Source: an uncultured Elusimicrobiales bacterium (GTDB taxonomy: Bacteria > Elusimicrobiota > Elusimicrobia > Elusimicrobiales > Elusimicrobiaceae). From it: a stretch of DNA of 32,877 nucleotides. Shown here in pieces: positions 1 to 8,147 of this stretch; within the stretch, counting starts at the first letter, position 1, and every line of letters starts with the position of its first letter. The stretch spans positions 1 through 32,877 of the forward strand of contig CALVFA010000028.1 in the NCBI GenBank assembly GCA_944326725.1. The letters are read 5' to 3'. The translations under genes and the position numbers were made by a program. Under the pieces are notes generated by a model. The model made no database searches. It worked only from the letters and a program-made list of their open reading frames with translations, and was not told where the DNA came from.

Positions 1-341
1 CATTTATAAATCAGCCCGCCGTATTGTATGCCGTTGATGTAGAAATCTTGGCCATACAAGTCGGGTGCGCCGCCCGGCGCCACGCCGGCGGAACGCAAAT
101 ACACCACATTGCCGCCCAAGTTTTGGGCATTGGTGCGGATATTGTTTAGCATATCTTCGCCCCATTGGCTGCTGATATCATTTTGGTCCCCCAGCACACC
201 GGCTATAAACTGGCAGCCTTGCGGCTTTTGGGTCACAATGCGCACCTCTGTTTGCGTGGTGTTATTTTCCGTTGGTATCTGATATACACAGCCACCCAAA
301 CTAAGCAAGGCCGCCACATAAAAAAGAATGGTATTTTTCAT
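1..341 (-). CDS. DUF4156/RcsF-like outer-envelope lipoprotein, 3' end cut by window edge
   Basis: The first 113 codons of a minus-strand gene are present and the rest lies beyond base 1. The start ATG at 341 is preceded by a GGGAG ribosome binding site. The protein opens with a lipoprotein signal ending in L15-G16-G17-C18, so it should be lipidated at Cys18. The following region (GCQFIAGVLGDQ, then NLGGNVVYLR around residues 74-83) matches the pattern of DUF4156 and RcsF-like small lipoproteins, whose biochemical role is mostly unknown. RcsF itself is an envelope-stress sensor, but I do not infer that function here. It starts 13 nt after the M3 peptidase stop codon, so the two are probably cotranscribed. 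Confidence 0.7.
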   Translation of the reverse strand, partial: MKNTILFYVAALLSLGGCVYQIPTENNTTQTEVRIVTQKPQGCQFIAGVLGDQNDISSQWGEDMLNNIRTNAQNLGGNVVYLRSAGVAPGGAPDLYGQDFYINGIQYGGLIYK

Positions 342-354
342 GGTTTTTCTCCCT

Positions 355-2409
355 TTATTTTTGTTCGCTCACGCCTAAGCTTTTTAAGAACGCCTTATTG
401 TTATAGGGCCGGCCCAAGAATTTTTCCACCATTTCATTTTCATCTTGGGCGGTGCCGGGCGTGTAAATATACTGGCGCAATTTAGCGCCCAGCTCTTCAT
501 TAAAGAGCCCCTGCTCTTCAAACTGCGCAAAAATATCTTCCGCAATTACCAACGCCCACGCATACACATAGTAGCCTACGTCATAAGGGTCGGTCAAGCT
601 CATAATATGCCCAAAGCTGGCCTGCGGATAGGTGCCTTTGGTCAGCGGGGTGCCGGTTACTTCTTTCATCAGGCGTCCATAGAGCTTGGTGGTGTTGACG
701 CGTTTTTGGGCGCTGTGGGCTTGCAGGTCAAACTGACCCAAAAAGTTCTGCCGGGCAAATTCCGCCGCCTGCCCCACCCGGCGGGAGCGCACCAGCGCGT
801 CCACCAAATCCTGCGGCAAAGGCTCCCCGGTTTTATAATGGGAAGAAATACGCGCCAGCACCTGCGGCTGCCAGGCCCAGTTCTCCAGCAGTTGGGAGTG
901 GGTTTCAATGTAATCCCAGGCCACATTATCCCCGGTCAGGCTGGCATAGCGCGACGTTGCCAAAGACATTTGCAGCACGTGCCCAAATTCGTGAAACAGC
1001 GTTTCCACATCGCTGTGCGTAAGCAAAGCGGGCATACCTCCGCCCGCGGGCGTAAAGTTGGCCGCGATGACTACCGAGGGAATTTGGTAGCTGCCGTCTG
1101 GCAGTTGGAAGCGGTCCACAAAGCTCCAGGTAGCGGCGTGCGTATATTTGCCGTTGCGCGGATACGCGTCCAGATAAAAATAGGAAATAGTTTCTCCCGT
1201 CTTTTTATCCTTAATAATATAGGTCTGCACGTCCTCGTGCCATTTAGGCAAGTTCGCCTCTTCAAAGCTCAGCCCAAAGAGCGGGCCAAATGTGTCAAAC
1301 ATTCCGCTGATTACTTTCTGCGCCGGGAAATACTCTTTGATTTTTTCATCGTCCACCGCATACTTTTGCTTTTTGTACTGGTTGGCCCAATAGGGCAATT
1401 CCCACGCGGTCAGTTCTTGACTCTCCACCCCGGTCATTTGTTTTTTAAGTTCCAGGTATTGCTGCGTTTCCTGCTGGGCCAGCGGGCGGATTTGCTTCTC
1501 TAAATCTTTTAAGAAAGCTTCCAGCGTTTGATAATTCTGCGCCATACGCGCCGGCAACACATAGTCAGGATATTTCTCATACCCCAGCAACCGCGCCTGG
1601 CGGGCGCGCAGCTGCAAGACATCTTCCAGCAGCTTGACGTTTTCTTTGCCGCCGCGTTTGGCAAATTTGGTTTGCAGGGCTTTGCGCGCTTCTTCGTCTT
1701 TGGCATTAGCCATAAACGGGTTATAGTCGGGATATTTAAGCGTGACGACATAGTTGCCGTCTTCGGTGCGCTCCAAACGGTTGATATAGGTATCTTCCAT
1801 GCCCTCCAGCTGCGCGCGGGTAAGGGCCAGGCTGTCTTGGTAATTGTTCAAATTGACGTTATAGCGCGTGATTTTATCCAAACGCTCGGTGTTGAGTTTG
1901 ACAAATTTTTTCAAATCTTTATCTGAAAGTCCCATTCCGTTGCGCTCAAATTTTACCAGCCATTTGTCCAGCATGCGCTGTTGTTCTGCGTCTAGGACGG
2001 GCTTTGTGTCGGCGTAGGCCTTAAGCGCGCGGTACACATCGCGCCGCGTAAAAATATCCGCCTTTACTTTGCTGCCCTGCGTTTCCAGTTGGGCCGCTGC
2101 GCTGCGCACACCTGAATCGGCGTGAAAATAGGCAAGCAAAGACAAGGCCTTGGGCACAAACCAATAGGCGCTGTAAGCGTTTTCCAACGCCAAAGCCGTA
2201 TTGTCAAATGTACGCTCTTCATCAGGCAAGGCCACCAAAGCGGAGAGATTTTGCTCCAGCTCGGCGCGGGCTTGCGCCTCTAAAGCGGTTAGTTCCGCCG
2301 GGCTGTAGTCAAAACGAAGCAGCCCGTTTTCAAACATTTTGTCATACGCCCCGCCAAACAAAGCCGGGGTCACAGCTACACTGGTCAAAATGGTCATCAA
2401 TTTTTTCAT
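355..2409 (-). CDS. M3 family zinc metallopeptidase (peptidyl-dipeptidase Dcp / oligopeptidase A type)
   Basis: This 684-residue protein is a thimet-type oligopeptidase that cleaves short peptides. The zinc motif HEFGH is at residues 473-477, and a third ligand Glu is in WDYIETHSQLLENW near residue 502. The upstream FYLDAYPRNGKYTHAA segment and the downstream YDVGYYVYAWALVIAEDIF segment are also typical of subfamily M3A, and the length is near normal for the family. The N-terminus (Lys-Lys then a hydrophobic stretch to about residue 20) looks like a signal peptide, so it is probably exported to the periplasm, unlike cytoplasmic E. coli PrlC. The start is supported by GGAGG 6 nt upstream and a TATAAT box at 2427-2432. 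Whether it acts as a dipeptidyl carboxypeptidase or an endopeptidase cannot be told. Confidence 0.93.
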   Translation of the reverse strand: MKKLMTILTSVAVTPALFGGAYDKMFENGLLRFDYSPAELTALEAQARAELEQNLSALVALPDEERTFDNTALALENAYSAYWFVPKALSLLAYFHADSGVRSAAAQLETQGSKVKADIFTRRDVYRALKAYADTKPVLDAEQQRMLDKWLVKFERNGMGLSDKDLKKFVKLNTERLDKITRYNVNLNNYQDSLALTRAQLEGMEDTYINRLERTEDGNYVVTLKYPDYNPFMANAKDEEARKALQTKFAKRGGKENVKLLEDVLQLRARQARLLGYEKYPDYVLPARMAQNYQTLEAFLKDLEKQIRPLAQQETQQYLELKKQMTGVESQELTAWELPYWANQYKKQKYAVDDEKIKEYFPAQKVISGMFDTFGPLFGLSFEEANLPKWHEDVQTYIIKDKKTGETISYFYLDAYPRNGKYTHAATWSFVDRFQLPDGSYQIPSVVIAANFTPAGGGMPALLTHSDVETLFHEFGHVLQMSLATSRYASLTGDNVAWDYIETHSQLLENWAWQPQVLARISSHYKTGEPLPQDLVDALVRSRRVGQAAEFARQNFLGQFDLQAHSAQKRVNTTKLYGRLMKEVTGTPLTKGTYPQASFGHIMSLTDPYDVGYYVYAWALVIAEDIFAQFEEQGLFNEELGAKLRQYIYTPGTAQDENEMVEKFLGRPYNNKAFLKSLGVSEQK

Positions 2410-2426
2410 TTTTTCCTCCGCTTTAA

Positions 2427-2432
2427 ATTATA
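2427..2432 (-). promoter_or_regulatory. -10 box of the M3 peptidase gene
   Basis: A perfect TATAAT on the minus strand would start transcription about 10-12 nt before the ATG at 2409, leaving just enough leader for the GGAGG ribosome binding site. No convincing -35 element is visible in the GC-rich sequence upstream. Confidence 0.55.
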
Positions 2433-2591
2433 ACTTTTTCCCCGCCCCGCCTATTTTATTTTCTGCATGCGCAAGCAAAACAAGCGCCCTCTAACCTAAA
2501 ATCCCCGCCCGCTTCCCGCTTCCTTGATGTCCGCTTTTTTGCAGGGCACCGCACCCCGGCCCGCGCCCAACGCACGCACACCAAGGCAAAA

Positions 2592-2618
2592 AGCCCCATG
2601 CCCCGCCCAAGAGGGGCT
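2592..2618 (+). promoter_or_regulatory. GC-rich inverted repeat over the predicted -35 region of the ispH promoter
   Basis: AGCCCC (2592-2597) and GGGGCT (2613-2618) form an inverted repeat with a 15-nt centre. The -35 position expected for the TATAAT box at 2629 falls inside it (about 2606-2611). There is no T-run, so it is unlikely to be a terminator. It could be an operator or chance in a GC-rich spacer. The rest of 2433-2591 shows nothing I can name. Confidence 0.3.
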
Positions 2619-2628
2619 GTGAATTTCC

Positions 2629-2640
2629 TATAATGTATAT
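2629..2640 (+). promoter_or_regulatory. Leaderless-type promoter of the ispH operon
   Basis: TATAAT at 2629-2634 ends exactly 6 nt before the ATG at 2641, so transcription should begin at or within a base of the start codon. No Shine-Dalgarno sequence precedes the ATG, and an in-frame stop (TGA at 2620) excludes a longer upstream start. The mRNA is predicted to be leaderless. Confidence 0.6.
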
Positions 2641-4329
2641 ATGGATAAAGACCAGGGCGTTATTGTCGCCAAATCCGCCGGGTTCTGCCCCGGGGTCAAA
2701 GGCGCCATAGACAAAGTATTGGAGCTGGAAGCTTCCGGCAAGAAACCCATCTACACACTGGGGCCGCTTATTCACAACCGCCAAGTGACCGATATGCTGG
2801 CGGCCAAACAAATTACCTCTGTGGACCGGCCCGAACAAGCCGCCGACAAAAACGGCGTGCTGGTGATCCGCGCGCATGGCATCACGCCGGCTTTCCGCGC
2901 AGAAGTGCTGCAAAGCGGCATGGAAGTGGTGGACGCCACCTGCCCGCTGGTCAAACACGCCCACGACGTCATCTCCCAATACGCAGAGCAGGGGTATCAC
3001 ACCGTCATTGTGGGGGACAGCGGCCACGCCGAAGTGATTGGCCTTTTGGGCTGCACGCAAGGCAAAGGCGTTGTCGTTTCCGGGCCGGAAGAAGCCCAGA
3101 AATTACCCTCTTTTGACAAAGTCAATGTGGTGGCGCAGACCACCCAAAAAGAAAGCGTATTTTTTGAAACGGCGGAAGTGATTAAACAAAAATCCGCCGT
3201 GTGCCAAATTTCCAACACCATCTGCCACCCCACCAAACTGCGCCAAAGCGAAACCATACAAATGGCAAAAAACGCAGACCTAGTTATCGTGGTAGGCGGC
3301 AAACACAGCGCCAATACCGCCCGCCTGGCCTTGCTGTGCAAAGAGCTGGCCCCGGAGGTGCTGCACATTGAAACGGAGGCGGAGCTTACCCCGCAGCAAG
3401 TGCTCGCCCCAAAACGCATTTTTATCACAGCCGGCGCTTCTACGCCAAACTGGGTCATTGACCAAGTGGCCCAATGGGTGCGCCAAACACGCGCCAACCG
3501 GGGTTTTGCCTTTATGGGTATGTTGCAGCGGCTGTGGGCCAAAGGAGTATCCTATTCTTTGTATACGGCTTTTGCCGCAATGGCTTTAACGTATGTTTGT
3601 ATGAAGCTGGAAGGGCTGCACGCCCAAATTAAGCCGCTGCTGTTTTCTTGGCTGTTTGTGTTTAGCTTGACCACCGTCAACCGGGCCTTTGAAGACAAGG
3701 CACGCCCCGCCGGGCAACTTTCTGCCCTGACGGGGTTTATCGCCGCCGGGCTGGGGCTGTGGGTGGCGTGGCGGATGGGCGGACAAGTGTTTGCGCTGGC
3801 CGCCGCATTTATGGCGGCAGGGCTTTTATATCCGTTCCGCCATTTCTTAAAATCCAAAATGCTTTCCTTGCCGGGCACAAAAGATTTTTTTACCGCGCTG
3901 GGCTGGGGCTTTTCCTGTGCGTTTCTACCCGCTTTTGCCAACGGCATGATGCTGCGCAAGGCGCTGTATTTGGCTATTTTTTATGCGGTACTTTTGGTAT
4001 TTATGCGCTCGGTTACGCTGGGTTTTACTTCCGCCAACAAAGATTTGATGATTGGCAAAGAAAGCTTTTACAAAGCCTTTGGTTTTGGCAAAACCAAACT
4101 GGCGGTGGCAGGACTGCTTATTTTGCTGACTGCCGTACTGGTAACCCTGTTGCTCATTACATGGAAGCCGGCCCTGGTGGGTATGCTTCTGTTGGGCAAT
4201 TTCTACACGATTTTTATAGTAATATACTATTATAGCCACCCGGCTTCACGCGGGGTGAAGGAAGAAACGCTCATTGACGGACAGTTCTTTGTGCTGTGGC
4301 TGCTGGCGTGGCTTTCCCGTTTTATTTAA
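2641..4329 (+). CDS. ispH: IspH (HMBPP reductase) fused to a C-terminal UbiA-like multi-spanning membrane domain
   Basis: Residues 1 to about 285 are a complete IspH/LytB, the last MEP-pathway enzyme, which reduces HMBPP to IPP and DMAPP with a [4Fe-4S] cluster. The three cluster cysteines are C16 (AGFCPGV), C101 (DATCPL) and C195 (NTICHPT). H45, H129 and the proton-donor Glu E131 (GHAEV) are present, as is the closing TAGAST motif. Residues about 300-562 are extra and hold roughly eight or nine hydrophobic segments. Loops at 347-356 (NRAFEDKARP) and 461-475 (GFTSANKDLMIGKES, then a Gly-rich turn and KT) sit where UbiA prenyltransferases carry their Asp-rich motifs, but most of the Asp residues are missing. 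Ordinary IspH is about 300-320 residues and soluble. The IspH call is firm; the UbiA relationship is a moderate inference. First gene of an operon with pfk and rlmB. Confidence 0.92.
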   Translation: MDKDQGVIVAKSAGFCPGVKGAIDKVLELEASGKKPIYTLGPLIHNRQVTDMLAAKQITSVDRPEQAADKNGVLVIRAHGITPAFRAEVLQSGMEVVDATCPLVKHAHDVISQYAEQGYHTVIVGDSGHAEVIGLLGCTQGKGVVVSGPEEAQKLPSFDKVNVVAQTTQKESVFFETAEVIKQKSAVCQISNTICHPTKLRQSETIQMAKNADLVIVVGGKHSANTARLALLCKELAPEVLHIETEAELTPQQVLAPKRIFITAGASTPNWVIDQVAQWVRQTRANRGFAFMGMLQRLWAKGVSYSLYTAFAAMALTYVCMKLEGLHAQIKPLLFSWLFVFSLTTVNRAFEDKARPAGQLSALTGFIAAGLGLWVAWRMGGQVFALAAAFMAAGLLYPFRHFLKSKMLSLPGTKDFFTALGWGFSCAFLPAFANGMMLRKALYLAIFYAVLLVFMRSVTLGFTSANKDLMIGKESFYKAFGFGKTKLAVAGLLILLTAVLVTLLLITWKPALVGMLLLGNFYTIFIVIYYYSHPASRGVKEETLIDGQFFVLWLLAWLSRFI

Positions 4330-4342
4330 TTGGGGAGGACGT

Positions 4343-5443
4343 ATGGGTATTAAGAAAATTGGTATTTTAACCGCAGGCGGCGACTGCCCAGGGCTCAACG
4401 CCGTTGTACGCGCGGTAAGCAAAAACGCTTTGCGCCATGGCGTCAAAGTGTTGGGGTTTAAAAACGGCTTTGACGGTATGGTGCGCAACGAATTTATTGA
4501 AATTGACGAACACGCCGTATCTGGCATTTTAACATTGGGCGGCACCATTTTAGGCACCAGCAACATCGCCAACCCTTTCCGCTATACGCTGCCGCCTTTC
4601 GGCACGCCGGAAAACCCGCGCGACCTCTCTTCGGTCGTCATGCACAATTTTAAAGAAAACGGCTTGGACGCGTTAATCGCTATCGGCGGGGACGGCACCC
4701 TGCATATGGCGCAGCAATTTGTAGAGCTGGGCATGCCGGTGGTGGGCATTCCCAAAACCATAGACAATGACCTCTCCTGCACGGATTTGACCTTTGGTTT
4801 TGACTCTGCCATGGCCGTAGCTACCGACGCGGTGGACCGCATTCACACCACCGCCCAAAGCCACCACCGCGTGATGATTATTGAAACCATGGGCCGTTAC
4901 GCGGGCTGGATTGCGCTGCGTTCCGCCATTGCCGGCGGGGGCGATATCGTGCTGATACCGGAAATCCCGTATAATGAGCAAACGATTGTAGATTTTATTT
5001 TGGACCGCCGCTCCAAAGGCAAAAACTTCAGCATTATCGTAGCCGCGGAAGGAGCCAAAAACGAAGCCGGAGAGCAGGCCGTCACCCGCACGGTGGCAGG
5101 GTCTACAGACCCGGTGCGCCTGGGCGGCATCGGTTTTAAAATCAGCAGTATGGTAGAAGAAGCCTGCCACGTGGAAAGCCGCGTGGTGGTGCTGGGGCAC
5201 CTGCAGCGCGGCGGAACGCCCACGCCGTTTGACCGCTGGCTCTCCACCCGCTTTGGCGCACGCGCGATGGATTTAGTATTGGAAGGCAAATTCGGCTATA
5301 TGGTAGCGTTGAAAGGGCTGGCAATTGGGGAGTGCAAAATTGCAGACGCTATTTCCAAGCTCAAACTGGTGGACCCCAACAGTGAAGAAGTGCGCACCGC
5401 GCTGGAAGTGGGCATGAGCTTTGGCTCGGCCCAAATCGGCTGA
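4343..5443 (+). CDS. pfkA: 6-phosphofructokinase, ATP-type active site with PPi-type lysine
   Basis: This 366-residue glycolytic enzyme phosphorylates fructose 6-phosphate. I chose the ATG at 4343 because GGGGAGG lies 4 nt upstream and the protein then begins with the usual MGIKKIGILTAGGDCPGLNA. Other motifs are GGDGT (115-119), PKTIDND (137-143, catalytic Asp141), FGFDSA and the MGRYAGWIAL substrate region. In this superfamily Gly at the GGDG position (G118, E. coli G104) goes with ATP use and Asp with pyrophosphate use; Lys at K138 (E. coli G124) is usual in PPi enzymes. The G/K mixture occurs in some ATP-dependent members such as trypanosomal and actinobacterial PFKs, so ATP is the likelier donor. 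It lies 13 nt after ispH and 24 nt before rlmB. Confidence 0.93.
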   Translation: MGIKKIGILTAGGDCPGLNAVVRAVSKNALRHGVKVLGFKNGFDGMVRNEFIEIDEHAVSGILTLGGTILGTSNIANPFRYTLPPFGTPENPRDLSSVVMHNFKENGLDALIAIGGDGTLHMAQQFVELGMPVVGIPKTIDNDLSCTDLTFGFDSAMAVATDAVDRIHTTAQSHHRVMIIETMGRYAGWIALRSAIAGGGDIVLIPEIPYNEQTIVDFILDRRSKGKNFSIIVAAEGAKNEAGEQAVTRTVAGSTDPVRLGGIGFKISSMVEEACHVESRVVVLGHLQRGGTPTPFDRWLSTRFGARAMDLVLEGKFGYMVALKGLAIGECKIADAISKLKLVDPNSEEVRTALEVGMSFGSAQIG

Positions 5444-5467
5444 GCAGCGCACAAATACGGAGAAAAT

Positions 5468-6217
5468 ATGAGTGAAAATTTAGACATTCTTTTTGGCATT
5501 CACGCCGTCATGGAAGCGCTGAAAAGCAAAAAACGCAATGTGGTGCAGCTCTATGTGGCAGACAACAAAGCCGGGCACAAGGCTGTAGAAGAAATTATCC
5601 GCCTGGCCAAGCGCAACAATGTCAAAATAGACCGCATGGACGTCAAAATGATGGACCGTCTGAGTAAAGACGGCAACCACCAAGGCGTGCTGGCTAAAGC
5701 GCAGCCCGTGCGGCTGATGAAGCTTTCCACCGCCATATACGAATCCAACGGAAATAAAAAAGACCTGTGGCTGGCGGTAGATGAAATGACCGACCCGCAA
5801 AACCTGGGCGCCATTATCCGCAGTGCGGCCTGCTTGGGCTTTTCCACCATTATCTTGCCGCAGCGGCGTACGGTCGGGCTGACGCCGGCGGTGTATAAAG
5901 TGGCATGCGGTGCGGTGGAGCGCGTCAATATTGTGGAAGTGAGCAACCTCTCCAACGCCCTTTTGGACCTTAAAGAAGAAGGCTTTTGGATTTACGGTGC
6001 CGACATGGACGGACAGCCCATTACGCAGACCGACTATGCTTCCCCCGCCGTGCTGGTCATTGGCTCGGAAGGCACCGGCATACGCGAAAAAACCGCCGAA
6101 AATTGCGACCAAATTATTTCCATTCCACAAAAAGGCGGAGTGGAGAGCTTAAACGCTTCGGCCGCGGCCGGCATTATTATGTACGATATGTTTTCAAAAG
6201 TACAGCTGAAAAAATAG
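5468..6217 (+). CDS. rlmB: 23S rRNA (guanosine-2'-O-)-methyltransferase RlmB, SpoU/TrmH family
   Basis: This 249-residue SPOUT methyltransferase is of the type that methylates the ribose of G2251 in the 23S rRNA peptidyl-transferase loop. Residues 5-75 form the substrate-binding domain (FGIHAVMEAL, then HQGVLA). The knotted catalytic domain carries motif 1 DPQNLGAIIRSA (109-120), motif 2 IGSEGTGI (198-205) and motif 3 IPQKGGVESLNAS (219-231). Length is typical. The ATG is preceded by GGAGA. It is the last gene of the ispH-pfk-rlmB operon, followed by a strong hairpin terminator. TrmH-family members are hard to tell apart by eye; RlmB is favoured by the N-terminal domain. Confidence 0.88.
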   Translation: MSENLDILFGIHAVMEALKSKKRNVVQLYVADNKAGHKAVEEIIRLAKRNNVKIDRMDVKMMDRLSKDGNHQGVLAKAQPVRLMKLSTAIYESNGNKKDLWLAVDEMTDPQNLGAIIRSAACLGFSTIILPQRRTVGLTPAVYKVACGAVERVNIVEVSNLSNALLDLKEEGFWIYGADMDGQPITQTDYASPAVLVIGSEGTGIREKTAENCDQIISIPQKGGVESLNASAAAGIIMYDMFSKVQLKK

Positions 6218-6237
6218 GCTTTTGTTTCCCACAAAAA

Positions 6238-6265
6238 ACCGGGTGTTTGAAACACCCGGTTTTTT
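6238..6265 (+). terminator. Bidirectional intrinsic terminator between rlmB and the convergent pilin gene
   Basis: ACCGGGTGT (6238-6246) and ACACCCGGT (6252-6260) form a strong stem with a 5-nt loop. A T-run follows on the plus strand (6260-6265), and an A-run precedes it (6233-6238), giving a T-run on the minus strand. It can end both the rlmB operon and the minus-strand pilin gene. Confidence 0.9.
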
Positions 6266-6273
6266 GTCATAGC

Positions 6274-6813
6274 TTACATCTCTGTATCCATATACGTATA
6301 GCCAGAGGATTCCAAACCACGGCAAATAGTCTTGCCCGTACCAGTTACCTGAGTAATACATTTTTTAGTTACTGCCCCACCCTTGTTATAGTCTATGGAT
6401 AAACTCCAGGCGTTATCGGCAGAGTTGCGATATGTTTCTATATAACATGTAGTGGAATTTGGGCAATGTAGGATAAATTCAAAATTATCTGTCATATACG
6501 TTTTATTGTCATCCTGCCATTCGCCACCGCTTAATCCCAAAAGCATTAGGTCCTTGCCGGTCATACCGCTGGCAGGAATACTTTCAGCTAAAAAAGCCAT
6601 TGTAATTGATTTCTCTGCCGCATTTACCATAGACAACAATTCCACAGAACGGGCCTTTTCCACTGCTTTGGTATACTGGGGCAAAGCAATAGATGACAAT
6701 ATGCCTATAATCAGCACCACCACCAAAAGCTCTATTAAGGTAAAACCTGCAACCCTGCCTTTTCCAGCAAGACCCCTCTGTGACCGAAACCCTTTCAGAA
6801 AAACATTCCTCAT
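6274..6813 (-). CDS. Type IV pilin-like (prepilin/pseudopilin) protein
   Basis: This 179-residue protein has a class III prepilin leader: a 23-residue basic leader, then cleavage at G23|F24 in GFTLIELLVVVLIIG with Glu at +5. The long N-terminal helix of pilins follows (SSIALPQYTKAVEKARSVELL). The C-terminal part has paired cysteines (HCPNSTTCY, KKCI and TICRG), as expected for the disulfide-bounded pilin loop. I chose the ATG at 6813 because AAGGGGA lies 5-7 nt upstream; a GTG at 6831 would place the ribosome binding site inside the gene. No pilus assembly genes are in the window, so it could be a major pilin, minor pilin or secretion pseudopilin. Confidence 0.88.
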   Translation of the reverse strand: MRNVFLKGFRSQRGLAGKGRVAGFTLIELLVVVLIIGILSSIALPQYTKAVEKARSVELLSMVNAAEKSITMAFLAESIPASGMTGKDLMLLGLSGGEWQDDNKTYMTDNFEFILHCPNSTTCYIETYRNSADNAWSLSIDYNKGGAVTKKCITQVTGTGKTICRGLESSGYTYMDTEM

Positions 6814-6866
6814 AACATTCCCCTTTTGCACAATATAAATAACGGCATTTAGCCCCTTAAATAAGT

Positions 6867-8090
6867 TTAATTGTAAAGTTCCACTTTGTCCAGTTGTTTG
6901 CCTTGCTCGTTATACACTGTCATGGTCAGCTTGCGGTCAGAAATGCGCACATCGGCGTAATGATAGGCAGACACAAAACGCGCGGTGGAGCGGTGACTGC
7001 CGGAGCGGCGCGTCAGCTTGGCGCCGCCGCCGCCCAGCGTAACATAGGTCACGCCGCGGGTATTTGCTTCGTCTTGATACATGGGAAAGGTGCGCTCGTA
7101 ATTGCCTTCCGCCCCTTGCAACACCAAATCCACCCCATAGCGCTCAAACAAAGGCACAAAGTTGGCGGCGGCTTCATTAGCGGGGCCTTTGGGACCGGTG
7201 GAGTACATGGGGGCATTAATTACCACAATTTTCCATTTTTCTCCCGCACCCGCCAGCGTGCTTTGCAGCCATTTGTACTGGGCGGACTTATTATCTATAT
7301 TCGGCGCCCACACCGCCCCATAGGCGGCGTTGGCGTCCAAAAAGATAAAGCGGGCGTTAGCGGTATCAAAGGAATAGTATTTGGGCGTAGCGTTAGACCA
7401 GCTCATATCGTGAAAGCGGGAATAATTGGTGCGGACAAAGGACTTGCTGTCGCGGCTGTCACGCTCCGGGCCGTATTCATTGGCGCCAATGGCAATAAAA
7501 AGCGGCGTTTTGCTCAATACATTTCTATACGGGACGAAAAATTCGGCGTCAGCATCGCCGTCTAAACCGCTGTAGGTTAAATCGCCAGTGTGAATGACGA
7601 AATCAGCGTCTTTTTGGACCATTTGTTCTGCCAAAAGTTCCCGCGGGTCCGCCGGAGGCAGGCCGCCGTTTTCCTCCCAGGATTTCATTTGTTCTTCCGG
7701 CGTCAGAGGCGTTTTGGCGGTGTTGCCAAAAGCCAAGAAATGCACTTCTTTGCGCTCGGCACTGTAGAGGGTGGTAAATTTACCCTCCACCGGGGCCTGC
7801 ACGCCGTCACGCGCGGCATTATACACATACAGCCGGTAGCAAAAATCCTGATTAGGCACCAAGCCATACAAAATCGCCTTATGCTGTGTTCCTTCCGGGC
7901 TGATTTTTAAAATCTGGTTGCAGCGCGGGGTGGGGCCATACTCCAGCCAAGCCGGGGTGGGCTCATCGGTCTGCCAGCGAAGCACCATAGTCGTTTGGGT
8001 GGGGTCTTCTATATAAGGCCCGCGGATAATCTGCGCGCCATAAGCGCAGCAAGAGGCAAAAGCCAATAAAAAAGAGAGAAAAATCTTCAT
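6867..8090 (-). CDS. Purple-acid-phosphatase-like exported protein with degenerate active site
   Basis: This 407-residue protein has a signal peptide (residues 1 to about 18), a fibronectin-III-like domain at about 20-105 (IIRGPYIEDPTQTTMVLRWQTD) and a metallophosphoesterase fold at about 115-360. The layout is that of purple acid phosphatases. Only HTGDLTY (167-173) keeps metal-binding residues. The first motif GDxG is FGNTA (121-125), GNHE is GANE (202-205), the VxxH position is VINAP (290-294, His to Asn) and GHxHxYER is GAEGNYER (326-333). Almost all His/Asp ligands of the dinuclear metal site are therefore replaced, while surrounding residues remain recognisable. It is probably a catalytically dead binding or structural protein. 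The start is at a predicted leaderless promoter. Confidence 0.82.
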   Translation of the reverse strand: MKIFLSFLLAFASCCAYGAQIIRGPYIEDPTQTTMVLRWQTDEPTPAWLEYGPTPRCNQILKISPEGTQHKAILYGLVPNQDFCYRLYVYNAARDGVQAPVEGKFTTLYSAERKEVHFLAFGNTAKTPLTPEEQMKSWEENGGLPPADPRELLAEQMVQKDADFVIHTGDLTYSGLDGDADAEFFVPYRNVLSKTPLFIAIGANEYGPERDSRDSKSFVRTNYSRFHDMSWSNATPKYYSFDTANARFIFLDANAAYGAVWAPNIDNKSAQYKWLQSTLAGAGEKWKIVVINAPMYSTGPKGPANEAAANFVPLFERYGVDLVLQGAEGNYERTFPMYQDEANTRGVTYVTLGGGGAKLTRRSGSHRSTARFVSAYHYADVRISDRKLTMTVYNEQGKQLDKVELYN

Positions 8091-8105
8091 ATAAATATTC
8101 TAGCA
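8091..8105 (-). promoter_or_regulatory. Extended -10, leaderless promoter of the phosphatase-like gene
   Basis: On the minus strand TGC-TAGAAT (8105-8097) ends 6 nt before the ATG at 8090. No Shine-Dalgarno sequence is present, so transcription is predicted to begin at the start codon. Confidence 0.55.
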
Positions 8106-8147
8106 AAATATCTCTCTTTTTCCGCCCAGCCCTTTTGACACAGACAA

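Noticed and set aside
445..1503. Long plus-strand open frame opposite the M3 peptidase gene
   Set aside because: It is antisense to a firmly identified gene, has no ribosome binding site or recognisable motif, and reflects codon bias of the true strand.
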